From an uncultured Bacteroidota bacterium (GTDB lineage: Bacteria; Bacteroidota; Bacteroidia; Flavobacteriales; Flavobacteriaceae), in NCBI GenBank assembly GCA_902595555.1, contig CACJQM010000003.1, positions 62,001-126,000 on the forward strand: a DNA stretch of 64,000 bases. Reading direction: 5' to 3'. Each line of letters starts with the position of its first letter. Positions within the stretch are counted from its first letter, which is position 1. The notes beneath the pieces were generated by a model. The model saw only the letters and a list, made by a program, of their open reading frames with translations, ran no database searches and was not told the DNA's origin. The translations under genes were made by a program, and so were the position numbers. This document shows positions 30,213 through 39,632 of the stretch, piece by piece.

Positions 30213-31016
30213 ATGAAAGAAATAATTTATAAAATATCTGGCGTTGAGAGTATTTACGAATCAATTAATCCAATCTATTACATATCAAAATTCTTCTTTA
30301 AATTTTTTGTGAAAATTAATGGAAAAAAAATACTTGATGGACCCTTTAAAGGGCTTCAATTCAAGCATTCCGTTAGAGGATCTGAGTATATTCCAAAATA
30401 TCTTGGTACCTACGAAAATGAACTTTATAAATTTATTAATTCATTTTGCTTAGCAAATGATAAAAAGTTAATTATTGATATTGGCTCAGATGATGGATAT
30501 TATAGTATAGGAATTGCTAAATTAATAAATAAAGGAACTGTTTTATCATTTGAATTAAATTCAGAAAGCTGTATCCAACTAGAGAAAAATGTTAATTTAA
30601 ATTCCGATCTAATAAATAATAATGTCAAAATTGAAATTATTAATAAAAAACTTAACAATTATGATGATTTAGATTTATATATAAGAAATAATAAATTCGA
30701 TTCAATTTTGTTAAAGATGGATATTGAGGGTGGAGAATATCAGTTATTGACAAATGATTTTGTAAAATCAATTAGCTTTCATCCAATAACCCTAATTATT
30801 GAAACACATTTTGATCCAAATGCTGAATTAAAATTGATAAAGAGGTTAAAATCCTTTGGTTTTGAGGTAAATGTGATTGATAAAGTATTGGAAAAAATTT
30901 TAAGTAAAACATTTAATTTAAATTTTATTTCTAAAGCTATATTATCACTTTTTTGGTTCAGATGGACTAATGAACATAGACCTAAACATAATAGGTGGAT
31001 AGTAGCTAATAAATAA
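30213..31016 (+). CDS. FkbM-family methyltransferase
   Basis: SAM-dependent methyltransferase of the FkbM family, which commonly O-methylates sugars in surface glycans. The N-terminal 80 residues are family-like (KILDGPFKGLQFKHSVRGSE). The SAM-binding motif LIIDIGSDDGYYSIGIAKL is at about 86-104, with a GTVLSFELNSES acidic strand and KMDIEGGEYQLL (about 168-180). The C-terminus ends in HNRWIVANK. It starts 5 bases after the reductase. metK and ahcY in the same run would support its SAM use. Confidence 0.85.
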   Translation: MKEIIYKISGVESIYESINPIYYISKFFFKFFVKINGKKILDGPFKGLQFKHSVRGSEYIPKYLGTYENELYKFINSFCLANDKKLIIDIGSDDGYYSIGIAKLINKGTVLSFELNSESCIQLEKNVNLNSDLINNNVKIEIINKKLNNYDDLDLYIRNNKFDSILLKMDIEGGEYQLLTNDFVKSISFHPITLIIETHFDPNAELKLIKRLKSFGFEVNVIDKVLEKILSKTFNLNFISKAILSLFWFRWTNEHRPKHNRWIVANK

Positions 31017-31022
31017 TTTATT

Positions 31023-32216
31023 ATGAATTTATGTATGATAGAGCCAAGATTGATTGGTTACTCTGGACATCTATATAATTATGCAATTAGTGTAAAAAGA
31101 GAGATTGAATCCAGAGGAGGTAAATTTTGCATTTTAGTTTCTAATGAATGTAAAAAAGAAATTATTTCTGAGTTAAATGGTGTGCCAGTTTTTAATAAAA
31201 ACCCATCAAATTCATTATTTAGTTCTTTATTTTCAAGATTTATTTTGGTACCTCTAATATTTAATACTCACCTTTATTTAGGATTATCAAAATTTAAAAA
31301 GATGACTAAATATCGATGGAACTTCTTTATGGGAACTACTCAATATTTTGATATGTTTGCAATTTTTATTTTTAACATCTTTTTAAATAATAACTTAAGT
31401 TTAATATTAACAGCAAGAATGTCAAATTATAATATTGAACACAAAAGATGGTCAATTTCGATTATTTGGTATAAAATATTTTTAAGATTATTATACTTTC
31501 AAAATAAATTTAAAAACAATATCTACTTTATTACTGATTCAGATAATCTAAAATCTGAATATGAAAAAATTTCCAGATTCAAAATAAATTTATTACCAAT
31601 TCCTCATACACTTCATTTGTCTAAAAAAAAATGTAAAGATGATATAAATAATCTAGTAGTAACATCACTTGGCCCCCCTAGAATTCAAAAAGGATTTACT
31701 CAAATTGAAAAATTAATTAAAAATTACTTAATTAATAAAGATGAGTTTGATAAAAAAATTGAATTTCATCTTCAGTGTAATTCAATTCAAGACAAGTCTA
31801 CCTATGATTCAGTTAAAAGTTTAAAAGAATTAAATGATAGTAGAATTATTTTATATGAAAAAAGTTTATCAGAAGAAGACTATTTTAATTTGTTAAGAAA
31901 ATCAAATATTATATTAATACCATACTCTAGATTATCATATTCCGTCCAAACATCAGGAATTTTTACCGAAGCAATGGGTTTTGGAAAATTAACAATAATA
32001 AATAAAGACACATGGATGAGTCAACAACTTAAAAAATATAATATCGATACATACTGTGATACTAATAATGATGATGAGTTTTATCTATTATTTAAACACG
32101 TTTGTAAAAATTATAATAAAATTAAAGTATTGGCTAGTAAAGCAAGTGTAGATTGGAATAATTATCACAATCCAAAAAATTTCGTAAATAAATTAAATCA
32201 ACTAATAAAAAAATAA
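31023..32216 (+). CDS. Glycosyltransferase (GT-B, family 4-like)
   Basis: 397-residue GT-B-like protein. The N-terminus (IEPRLIGYSGHLYNYAISV) has a glycine-containing acceptor loop. The C-terminal domain starts near residue 215 (LVVTSLGPPRIQKGFTQIEK), and the donor site is represented by 'SYSVQTSGIFTEAMGFGKLT' near 315. It is divergent from classical GT4 enzymes but shares their order of motifs. It lies 6 bases after the FkbM gene and 1 base before the next glycosyltransferase. Confidence 0.72.
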   Translation: MNLCMIEPRLIGYSGHLYNYAISVKREIESRGGKFCILVSNECKKEIISELNGVPVFNKNPSNSLFSSLFSRFILVPLIFNTHLYLGLSKFKKMTKYRWNFFMGTTQYFDMFAIFIFNIFLNNNLSLILTARMSNYNIEHKRWSISIIWYKIFLRLLYFQNKFKNNIYFITDSDNLKSEYEKISRFKINLLPIPHTLHLSKKKCKDDINNLVVTSLGPPRIQKGFTQIEKLIKNYLINKDEFDKKIEFHLQCNSIQDKSTYDSVKSLKELNDSRIILYEKSLSEEDYFNLLRKSNIILIPYSRLSYSVQTSGIFTEAMGFGKLTIINKDTWMSQQLKKYNIDTYCDTNNDDEFYLLFKHVCKNYNKIKVLASKASVDWNNYHNPKNFVNKLNQLIKK

Positions 32217-32217
32217 T

Positions 32218-33405
32218 TTGAACTTACTTGTTTTTTCCAGTGCTTCGTCTATCTCTACTAATAGGGCTTATATTAGAGATTTAGTGAATAATCACTCGAC
32301 AAAAGTTCATTTATGTATTTTATACAGGGAAATTCATGGAAACGAGAAAAATAATATTAATCTTAAAAGTGAACCTTTTTCCATTACATTACATAGATTA
32401 GAAGGAATTCACCCGAGACTAGAATCTGTACAAGGCATTAGAAATATCATTAAAAAATTTAGACCTAATCATATATTATTAGAATTTGATCCTGCCTCAA
32501 AATTGGTTAATGATGTAATATATTATGGTAAAAAAATTAATTCTAATATGAATATAAGCTGTATAGTACTTGAGAATAGAAGAAAAACATATCTAAAGGA
32601 TGCTTTCACTGCTTTATTTAAAGGAAAGCTCAAGTTGTTCATTGGAAATCTTTTATGTGAATATTTTAATAGAAATGCAATTAAACATGTAAGTTATTTA
32701 TTTCCTATCTCAAGAGAATCGTGTGATGTTTACTCTAATCTAAATTTTAATACTAATAGAATTCAGCAAGTTCCCCTGGGTATTGATGAAAAACTTTTTG
32801 TAAGTAGAAGTAATAATTTTAAATCTAAAATTAGAAAAAAACTTAAGTTGAATAGTTTTACTATTGCTTATTTTGGAAGATTAGTTCCAGAAAAGGGAAT
32901 TAAATATTTGATTCAATCTTTGTCAATTTTGAAATTTGATGATTGGCAACTATTAATTGATAGTTTTGACACCTATAAATCAAATTTTTCAAAGGAAATT
33001 AAAGAATTAATTTTTTCTAATGGTTTAGAGAAAAAAATTGTATTTTTTGATGCAAATCATGAAAAAATGCCTGATTATTACAGTGCTGTAGACTTATTAG
33101 TTTTACCTTCAATCGAGACACCATATTTTAAGGAACAATATGGAAGAGTTTTGGTTGAAGCTATGTTAACTAAAACCATGGTGATTGGAAGTAATACTGG
33201 CGCAATTCCAGAAATTTTGAGTTCTAAGTATTTAATTTTCAAATCGGGATGTAGTAATTCCTTAGCTGAAAAAATTAATGACATAAAGATGCTTAATAAA
33301 AAATCTAAAAAGGAAATTATTAATCAAAATTATTTAAGGGCCTTTAATTTTTTAACATCTAAAAATCAGGCTAAGGAAATTTTTAATATTTTGAAAAATA
33401 ATTAG
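32218..33405 (+). CDS. Family 4 glycosyltransferase
   Basis: 395-residue GT4 enzyme with TTG start. The N-terminal domain begins with NLLVFSSASSISTNRAYI. Typical elements are VPLGIDEKLF (about 183), FGRLVPEKGIKYLIQSLSI at the start of the nucleotide-binding domain (about 220-238), and the EQYGRVLVEAMLTKTMVIGS donor motif (about 306-325) followed by GAIPEIL. These are the classical GT4 retaining-enzyme signatures. Specificity is unknown. Confidence 0.88.
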   Translation: MNLLVFSSASSISTNRAYIRDLVNNHSTKVHLCILYREIHGNEKNNINLKSEPFSITLHRLEGIHPRLESVQGIRNIIKKFRPNHILLEFDPASKLVNDVIYYGKKINSNMNISCIVLENRRKTYLKDAFTALFKGKLKLFIGNLLCEYFNRNAIKHVSYLFPISRESCDVYSNLNFNTNRIQQVPLGIDEKLFVSRSNNFKSKIRKKLKLNSFTIAYFGRLVPEKGIKYLIQSLSILKFDDWQLLIDSFDTYKSNFSKEIKELIFSNGLEKKIVFFDANHEKMPDYYSAVDLLVLPSIETPYFKEQYGRVLVEAMLTKTMVIGSNTGAIPEILSSKYLIFKSGCSNSLAEKINDIKMLNKKSKKEIINQNYLRAFNFLTSKNQAKEIFNILKNN

Positions 33406-33409
33406 AGTC

Positions 33410-34357
33410 TTGAAAAAAGAAAATCTTACGTATAATTCAATTAATGAAATAGATTATTCTGGGTTAAATAAATTAAATACCAGTCTGTATGGGGATTACC
33501 CAGTTTTAAAATCTGAATTAAAATTAAAAACAACTTATGCTCCTCATCAAGATTTGGGAATAATTGTAAAAAACAAGAAAGGTTTACTAATATCTTCTTA
33601 TTTAGTATTTCCAATCTTAATAAATTACTATGGAGAAATTCTCTGGATTTGTCAAGCTGGAAACACTATGTTAGATCATAAATATATTGGTAGAAATATA
33701 ATTGTTGATTCAGCTTTAAAATTATATAACATCTTGATTAAGATGAAATATAGAGCAATAATTGGAATACCATCTAAATCAATTTTAAGAACAAGAATAA
33801 AACTTTTAAATTGGAAAAAAAATTCAATTATATTAAGTTATAATTTTTTTATTCCAACATTACCATTATTTATATTTTCAAGAAAATTTTTATCAGTTGA
33901 ACTTTTTCATAAATTTTATACTAAAGTTTTAGCTCGTATTTTTTTTTCAAGAGGTGATTATTTTCCAGCATCTGACAAATGCCTAGGAAACAATAATATT
34001 TTTATTGAAAGAAGTAATAAGTATTGGGAATATAAATTGAAAAATTCTGATATTTTACTTTTAAAGTCAGGTAAAACTAATTTTGTAATAAAAATTAGTA
34101 GAGAACTTTATTTAGGAGACATTGATGTAAGATTTGGACTTCCAACCTTTTTTTTTAAGCTAAAGTTTATTTTGTTTCTCATATTATCTTTCAATGCTTC
34201 ATTTCGTTTTTTTTGTACGGAGAATTCCTTTTTAACAGTCTTTTTTAATAAATTAAAAAAGCCAAAATCTACTCTCAATTTTTGCTCTAGAACTTTTCAA
34301 AAAGATTTAGATTTGAAAAATTTTAAATATACTTATTTTGATTTTGACACTTACTGA
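33410..34357 (+). CDS. GNAT/FemAB-like acyltransferase-family protein
   Basis: 315-residue soluble-looking protein with a TTG start. The first half resembles GNAT-type N-acyltransferases found in polysaccharide loci: YAPHQDLGIIVKNKKG, GEILWICQAGNTMLDHKYIG, and a pyrophosphate-loop-like RNIIVDSALKLYNILIKMKY. The second half is hydrophobic in places and not recognised. It lies between glycosyltransferases and a polysaccharide deacetylase/ACP/KAS III set, so acyl transfer to a deacetylated amino sugar is a reasonable idea. The family call is tentative. Confidence 0.55.
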   Translation: MKKENLTYNSINEIDYSGLNKLNTSLYGDYPVLKSELKLKTTYAPHQDLGIIVKNKKGLLISSYLVFPILINYYGEILWICQAGNTMLDHKYIGRNIIVDSALKLYNILIKMKYRAIIGIPSKSILRTRIKLLNWKKNSIILSYNFFIPTLPLFIFSRKFLSVELFHKFYTKVLARIFFSRGDYFPASDKCLGNNNIFIERSNKYWEYKLKNSDILLLKSGKTNFVIKISRELYLGDIDVRFGLPTFFFKLKFILFLILSFNASFRFFCTENSFLTVFFNKLKKPKSTLNFCSRTFQKDLDLKNFKYTYFDFDTY

Positions 34358-34363
34358 TTTATA

Positions 34364-35206
34364 ATGAGTAATAAAATAAAGACCTTTTTAGCTATTGTTT
34401 TTTACTACAGTGGAATTTCTTATCTATCATTTCGTATAAATGTTTTGTTTTCAAAACTTTTTGTAGTTAATTACCATTGTACACCCTTTGAATTCAATTC
34501 TAATTTTGAGTATCAAATAAAATTTTTAAAGAAATTTTATACAAATACATCACTAGACAACTTAAAAGAAATCAATAAATTAAATCCTAATACAAGAAAC
34601 AAGCCTTTTCTAATTATAACATTTGATGATGGACTAAGGTCAAATTATGATAATGCTTTACCAATATTAAAAAAACATGGATTCAGTGGATGGTTTTTTA
34701 TCTGTCCTAAATTTTTAAATAGATCATCATTAAACATCTTGAATGAACATTCGATTTTTCCAAAGCAAAAATATGATGATAATAGATATTGTATGAACAA
34801 GTCTGAGTTATTAAGCTTATCAAGCTCAAATTTTATTGGATCTCACACTTTTAGTCATCATAGATTTAGGAATGATGATTTAGAAAAAAAAATAAATAAT
34901 GAAATAGTAAGTTCTAAAATTAGTTTACAAAAAGAATTAAATCTAAAAATAGATTCATTTGCATGGGTAGGTGGAGAAGAAGATCATTATATAGAAAAAG
35001 CCAATAAAAAAATTATTAAAAACTATAATTTTGTTTTTACTACATTGGTGAAGTCTATTTATTCGAAAGTAAACCATAAAAATATTCCGAGAACTAATAT
35101 AGAAAACACATTTTCAAAAGAAATGTTTTTGTTTCAAATTAGTGGTATATTAGATTTAGTTTACATTTTTAAGAGAAAAAGAGTTAGTAGAATATTAAAT
35201 AAATAA
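34364..35206 (+). CDS. Polysaccharide deacetylase (NodB/CE4-like)
   Basis: 280-residue carbohydrate esterase 4-type protein. Motif 1 ITFDDGLRSNYDNALPIL is at about 85-102 with the paired Asp. Motif 2 GSHTFSHHRF, near 155, has both metal-binding His residues. FAWVGGEED follows at about 204. The N-terminus is weakly hydrophobic (KTFLAIVFYYSG), so it may be membrane-attached. Removing an N- or O-acyl group from a glycan intermediate is the expected role, and the acyl-carrier cassette next to it suggests re-acylation. Confidence 0.85.
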   Translation: MSNKIKTFLAIVFYYSGISYLSFRINVLFSKLFVVNYHCTPFEFNSNFEYQIKFLKKFYTNTSLDNLKEINKLNPNTRNKPFLIITFDDGLRSNYDNALPILKKHGFSGWFFICPKFLNRSSLNILNEHSIFPKQKYDDNRYCMNKSELLSLSSSNFIGSHTFSHHRFRNDDLEKKINNEIVSSKISLQKELNLKIDSFAWVGGEEDHYIEKANKKIIKNYNFVFTTLVKSIYSKVNHKNIPRTNIENTFSKEMFLFQISGILDLVYIFKRKRVSRILNK

Positions 35207-35208
35207 AG

Positions 35209-35436
35209 ATGATAGAAGCTGGTCAATTTATAGATGATTTTAAAGAAATTTTAGTGGAAGAGGAGGATATCTCTTTGAAAACAAATCTTAAGGATTTAGA
35301 TTCATATGATTCATTATTTGTTTTGGAAATAATACAGTTTTTTGATGAAAAGTATAGTATGAACATTGAAGTACAAATCATACAAGAATCAGTGACATTA
35401 GAGGACTTATACAAAAGATCCTTTAATATTAATTGA
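35209..35436 (+). CDS. Acyl carrier protein
   Basis: 75-residue acidic protein with the four-helix ACP pattern. The phosphopantetheine attachment Ser is about residue 35 in LDSYDSLFVLEI, close to position 36 of canonical ACPs. It lies 2 bases after the deacetylase and 1 base before the KAS III-like gene. A dedicated ACP inside a polysaccharide operon points to synthesis of an acyl group for the glycan rather than bulk fatty acid synthesis. Confidence 0.85.
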   Translation: MIEAGQFIDDFKEILVEEEDISLKTNLKDLDSYDSLFVLEIIQFFDEKYSMNIEVQIIQESVTLEDLYKRSFNIN

Positions 35437-35437
35437 A

Positions 35438-36394
35438 ATGGCATATCTAAAATATATTTCTTATTTTCTTCCTGAAAATAAGCTTAGTAATAATGACTTA
35501 TGTGAAGACACTAATGATTTTACGGCTGAAAAAATTTTACATAAAGTCGGTATTTCCAACCGCTACAGGGTTAATTCGAATCAATTTTCATCTGATTTAG
35601 GATGCTCAGCTGCAGAAAAATTATTTAAAGAATATAAAGTTGATAAAGCAGATATTGATTTTATTTTATTTTGTACTCAATCCCCGGATTATCCACTGCC
35701 AACAACAGCTTGTATAATTCAAAATAAATTAGGATTAAATAAAAATTGTGGTGCATTAGATTATAATTTAGGATGTTCAGGCTTTACTTATGGATTAATG
35801 ATAGCAAAGAGTCTTATTGATTCATCTATTGCTAATAATATTTTATTGATTACATCTGAAACATATTCACTACACTTAGAAAAAAGTGATATTTCAAATA
35901 ATTCAATTTTTTCTGATGCAGCATCTGCATCTCTTATAACCAATTGCTCTAAAAATAATATATTAGACTTTATTTACGGAACTGATGGTTCTGGAGCAAA
36001 AAATTTAATTTCCAAAAAAAATAGTTTTAAAAATAGTTCTTCAAAAAATTCATTTTTTATGAATGGTGCAGAAGTCTTTAAGTTTACATTATTTGAAGTA
36101 CCTGCATTAGTTAAAAAGATAATTGAAAAAAATGGTTTAAATTTTGAAGATATTGATTTATTTATTTTTCATCAGGCTAGTAAAGTTGTTCTCAATGCAA
36201 TAAAAAGAAAATTGAAAATTCCAGATGAAAAATTTTTTAATAATATCATAGATATTGGAAATACAGTTTCATCTACTATTCCAGTAGCATTAAAGGATGC
36301 TATATCAAAAAAGAAAATTAAAAAAGGACAACTTGTCTTAATTGTGGGTTTTGGTGTCGGTTATTCTTGGGCAGGTACAATAATTAGATTTTAA
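35438..36394 (+). CDS. 3-oxoacyl-ACP synthase III-like (FabH family)
   Basis: 318-residue thiolase-fold condensing enzyme. The catalytic triad is visible as Cys113 (NLGCSGFTYG), His245 (FHQAS) and Asn275 (IGNTVSSTIP), almost the same numbering as E. coli FabH. An FGVGYSWAGTIIRF C-terminus is also typical. It probably condenses an acyl starter with malonyl-ACP on the adjacent carrier protein. The small acyl chain could then be placed on an amino sugar. A role in lipid-carrier synthesis cannot be excluded. Confidence 0.88.
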   Translation: MAYLKYISYFLPENKLSNNDLCEDTNDFTAEKILHKVGISNRYRVNSNQFSSDLGCSAAEKLFKEYKVDKADIDFILFCTQSPDYPLPTTACIIQNKLGLNKNCGALDYNLGCSGFTYGLMIAKSLIDSSIANNILLITSETYSLHLEKSDISNNSIFSDAASASLITNCSKNNILDFIYGTDGSGAKNLISKKNSFKNSSSKNSFFMNGAEVFKFTLFEVPALVKKIIEKNGLNFEDIDLFIFHQASKVVLNAIKRKLKIPDEKFFNNIIDIGNTVSSTIPVALKDAISKKKIKKGQLVLIVGFGVGYSWAGTIIRF

Positions 36395-36397
36395 TTA

Positions 36398-37507
36398 ATG
36401 AAAATATTATTTACTTATGAATACACTTTTCATAAGTTTGGTTTTGGAGGTGGTCAAGTGATTGCATTAAATCTAATGGAATCTCTCAGTAAAATGGGCC
36501 ATAATGTTTCTATTTGTTGTGCAGGATATGATGATAGCAAATATTCTAAAAATAAAAATTATAATTTTTATTTTAGCGGTAAATATTCAAAGTATTTTTC
36601 ATCTATTCAGAGCTCTTTTCACTCATTGAGGATAATAAAAAAAATTAAGCCAGACTTGGTATGTTCACTTACAGGGGAATCTTTTTTGATCTCCAATTAT
36701 TGTAAAAAGAAAAATATTAATTTTTGTAATTATATATGTGCACCTACATTACCAATTTTTAAATTAAATAATCCTTTAATTAGTCTAAGAAATATCAGAT
36801 ACAACCTAACTCATTTTTTTCAATTTTTGGGTGTTATTCAAAGTGAGTTTAATTTCTCAATCAGTAATTATACTTACAATCAATTGATTAAAAACTGGAA
36901 TATCAATGACAAAAAAGTAATTAATATTGGATGTGGAGTTTCAAATAGTTTTTTTAATAATAATAAAAATGAAAAAAACAGGATTATAGATGTTTGTACA
37001 GTAGGCAGAATTGAATTTAACCAAAAGCCTATTAATATTACAGCTAAAGCCTTAAAGCAAAATTCAATATGGAGTAAATGGGTAATAGTTGGAAATGGTC
37101 ATGATGAAACAAAATTTAAGACATTAATAAAAAAATATGGATTGAATAAAAAAGTAAAATTTTTGGGTAAATTAAATAATTCTGAAATTTCAGATTTGTT
37201 ATCTAAAACTAAAGTATCTGTTTTGGTTTCAACTAAAGAAAGTTTTCTTATTACTGCATATGAAGCTATAGCTTCAAAAAATATTTTAATAGTAAGTGAT
37301 GTTGCGCAAATAAGTTATGACTTTAGTTCTTTCTCCTCTGTTTTAATATTAAAAAAGAACTCTGAAAAAGAAATAAATAAGTTATTAAATTTTAGTTTAA
37401 AAAACTATGATGATCTGTACAAGAACACTGAAGATGCTAAAAATTATGTATTGGCAAATTATACTTGGAATAAAGTTGCAAAAAAACTGATTAAACCTTT
37501 TATATGA
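36398..37507 (+). CDS. Family 4 glycosyltransferase
   Basis: 369-residue GT4 enzyme with N-terminal FGFGGGQVIALNLMESL, a glycine-rich acceptor/donor loop. CGVSNSFF is near 181, and CTVGRIEFNQKPINITAKAL starts the second domain. The donor motif is TKESFLITAYEAIASKNILI (about 280-299), followed by the aspartate-containing loop. It is preceded by the KAS III gene at 3 bases, and its last 4 bases overlap the next ORF. Confidence 0.85.
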   Translation: MKILFTYEYTFHKFGFGGGQVIALNLMESLSKMGHNVSICCAGYDDSKYSKNKNYNFYFSGKYSKYFSSIQSSFHSLRIIKKIKPDLVCSLTGESFLISNYCKKKNINFCNYICAPTLPIFKLNNPLISLRNIRYNLTHFFQFLGVIQSEFNFSISNYTYNQLIKNWNINDKKVINIGCGVSNSFFNNNKNEKNRIIDVCTVGRIEFNQKPINITAKALKQNSIWSKWVIVGNGHDETKFKTLIKKYGLNKKVKFLGKLNNSEISDLLSKTKVSVLVSTKESFLITAYEAIASKNILIVSDVAQISYDFSSFSSVLILKKNSEKEINKLLNFSLKNYDDLYKNTEDAKNYVLANYTWNKVAKKLIKPFI

Positions 37508-37968
37508 TAATTTATATTAGCCGTAAAAACCTAAAAGGTCAATATAGTATATACAAAATTTTTTCAAAATTATCTAGAAATATAGACAACTCATTATATT
37601 TGGAGGTTCCTTTCAAATCCTCTTTTTTTGGAATTATTGGTAATTTATTTTATATATTTTTAATAAGATTTAGATATAATTCTGTATCTATTTTTCATAT
37701 TACTGGAGACATACACTATGCACCCTTAGTTTTGCCTAGAAATAAAACAGTTTTAACAATTCACGACTTATATGGAATTAGAAATCATTACGGACTTAAA
37801 AAGTTATATTTTGATTTTTTATGGATTTATTTGCCTTTAATTTCCACCAAAAATATTTTTGTACCATCAAACTTAATTAAAAGACAACTGAGATATATTC
37901 ACAGTATAAATAGAATAAATAAAAGTGTAAGAATCACTGTTTTAAGTAATCCAATTTTATATGAATAA
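37504..37968 (+). CDS. N-terminal half of a split GT-B glycosyltransferase
   Basis: 154 residues corresponding to the first Rossmann domain of a GT4-like enzyme. It opens with IIYISRKNLKGQYSIYKIF, continues with ILTIHDLYGIRNHYG-type motifs (seen as VLTIHDLYGIRNHYGLKKLY at about 81-100) and NIFVPSNLIKRQL. It stops at VLSNPILYE, the point where the interdomain linker would begin. The next ORF supplies the second domain in another frame with an 8-base overlap. It is either a natural two-subunit enzyme or a frameshifted gene. Confidence 0.72.
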   Translation: MIIYISRKNLKGQYSIYKIFSKLSRNIDNSLYLEVPFKSSFFGIIGNLFYIFLIRFRYNSVSIFHITGDIHYAPLVLPRNKTVLTIHDLYGIRNHYGLKKLYFDFLWIYLPLISTKNIFVPSNLIKRQLRYIHSINRINKSVRITVLSNPILYE

Positions 37969-38461
37969 AATTTTAATTGTTGGTTCTACAAAAAATAAAA
38001 ATATTGAATTAATATATTCAATTGCTGCGGAATTAAAAGACTTGCAGTTTATACTTGTTGGTAACTATTTTAATAATTTAAATCTTAATAATTTTGTTCA
38101 ATATCAAAATATTAGTGAAAAAAGTTTGATTAATTTATACAAATCATCTAATATTTTATTATTTCCAACATTGTCTGAGGGGTTCGGATTACCAATAATT
38201 GAAGCTCAACATTTTGGATTACCTGTAATAACTTCAAAATTTGAACCTATGCGATCTGTTGCCGGTAATAAATCAGCCTTATTCATAAACCCAAGGTCAA
38301 AAGATGAAATAAAGAATGCAATTTATTTAATTTTAAAAAATAATAGTATTAGAAAAAAATTGATTAAAAATGGTTTAAAAAATGTAAAAAGATTCAGATT
38401 TGATTTAATTCTTAGTAAATATGAAGAATGCTACAGAAATATTATTTTACTAAATGATTAG
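37961..38461 (+). CDS. C-terminal half of a split GT-B glycosyltransferase
   Basis: 166 residues forming the nucleotide-sugar-binding domain of a GT4 enzyme. NKILIVGSTKNKNIELIYSI is at the start, FPTLSEGFGLPIIEAQHFGL with the E-x7-E motif is at about 66-85, and the usual C-terminal helix follows. It has no acceptor domain of its own. The ATG overlaps the stop of the preceding half by 8 bases, suited to coupled translation. The interdomain linker seems about 10-15 residues shorter than in fused relatives. Confidence 0.74.
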   Translation: MNKILIVGSTKNKNIELIYSIAAELKDLQFILVGNYFNNLNLNNFVQYQNISEKSLINLYKSSNILLFPTLSEGFGLPIIEAQHFGLPVITSKFEPMRSVAGNKSALFINPRSKDEIKNAIYLILKNNSIRKKLIKNGLKNVKRFRFDLILSKYEECYRNIILLND

Positions 38462-39632
38462 TTTAAATAAACTTAATATGATGACCAATTATGCTTTAAT
38501 AATTGGTATTTTCATTTTAAATAGTACAACTATTTCAAATGTTTTAATTTTCTCGTTAATTTCTTTTCTTTTAATTATCAATTATAGACAAATTAAGGTA
38601 AATACTTTTGAAAAAATTATCTTATGTCTTTTTCTTTTACCATCATTTGCTATTAGTTTTTTATTCGAATTTAATCAACTACAGTTTCTGCGATTTTCTA
38701 GTATTATTATATTAATATTATTGTTCCCCACAACATCTTTTTTTCAACTAAAAAAGAGAAGAATAATATTGGCTATTATTATTTATATTTTTACTATTCA
38801 AATAGCTTTATTATTTAATTTTGAACCAGTAAAGATTTTTGTAGACAACTATTATCCAATTGATATAAATTATTGGGATTATGGCAATGCCGAAGAATTT
38901 TCATCCTTAGCTGATATAGTTGGTTTAAGATTTGGTGGATATTTCTATAATCCTAATGTTTTAGGAATAAATATTTATTTATTGGTTTGTTTATATATTG
39001 GAAATATAAAACTATATAAGGATTATAATAAAACTATTTTACTTACAATACTAATCATTTCATTCATATCAATTTTTTTAAGTGGAAGTCGTACAAGTTT
39101 AATTGTTTTTATAGTAACAATTTTTGTTGCATTTTATAAACAACTTAAATCTTATTTTATTCCAATATCATTTTTTTTAATTATAGTACTTTCTACATCA
39201 TTATTCCAATTTGTTCAAGAATTAAATGATGCACGTGCATTATCAAATATTTTTTCATTATTCACTGATAAAGGTGATTCAGGTTATGCAAAATACTTTG
39301 GATTTTACACCTATTTTAAAGATTATAATTACAGTGATATAAATGAATTACTAGCACTTTTTTTTGGAAAAATGGGATGGAGTTATCAATTTGATGCTGA
39401 TTTAGGATATCTATTGAGTTTCTTTGGATTATTTGCTACAGTTTTAATTATGACCTACTTATTAATTCTATTTAATAAATCTAAAAATGAACTTAAATTC
39501 TTATATATAATATTTTTAGCCAGTGTTGGAGGGACGATAATTATGAATTTCAGATTTAGTATAATAGCACTTTATCTAATATCTTATACTTACAATTTAA
39601 AAAATAAAAGAACAAAAGCATGTGTGGAATAG
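38454..39632 (+). CDS. O-antigen polymerase-like membrane protein (Wzy, second)
   Basis: 392-residue membrane protein with about 10 hydrophobic helices. It has LSGSRTSLIVFIVT near 205-218, comparable to the SxSRT/G motif of O-antigen polymerases, and a large loop at about 255-300. It overlaps the split glycosyltransferase by 8 bases and the AsnB-like gene by 13 bases. Together with the flippase at 25572 it forms a second Wzx/Wzy pair in the window. Confidence 0.78.
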   Translation: MISLNKLNMMTNYALIIGIFILNSTTISNVLIFSLISFLLIINYRQIKVNTFEKIILCLFLLPSFAISFLFEFNQLQFLRFSSIIILILLFPTTSFFQLKKRRIILAIIIYIFTIQIALLFNFEPVKIFVDNYYPIDINYWDYGNAEEFSSLADIVGLRFGGYFYNPNVLGINIYLLVCLYIGNIKLYKDYNKTILLTILIISFISIFLSGSRTSLIVFIVTIFVAFYKQLKSYFIPISFFLIIVLSTSLFQFVQELNDARALSNIFSLFTDKGDSGYAKYFGFYTYFKDYNYSDINELLALFFGKMGWSYQFDADLGYLLSFFGLFATVLIMTYLLILFNKSKNELKFLYIIFLASVGGTIIMNFRFSIIALYLISYTYNLKNKRTKACVE

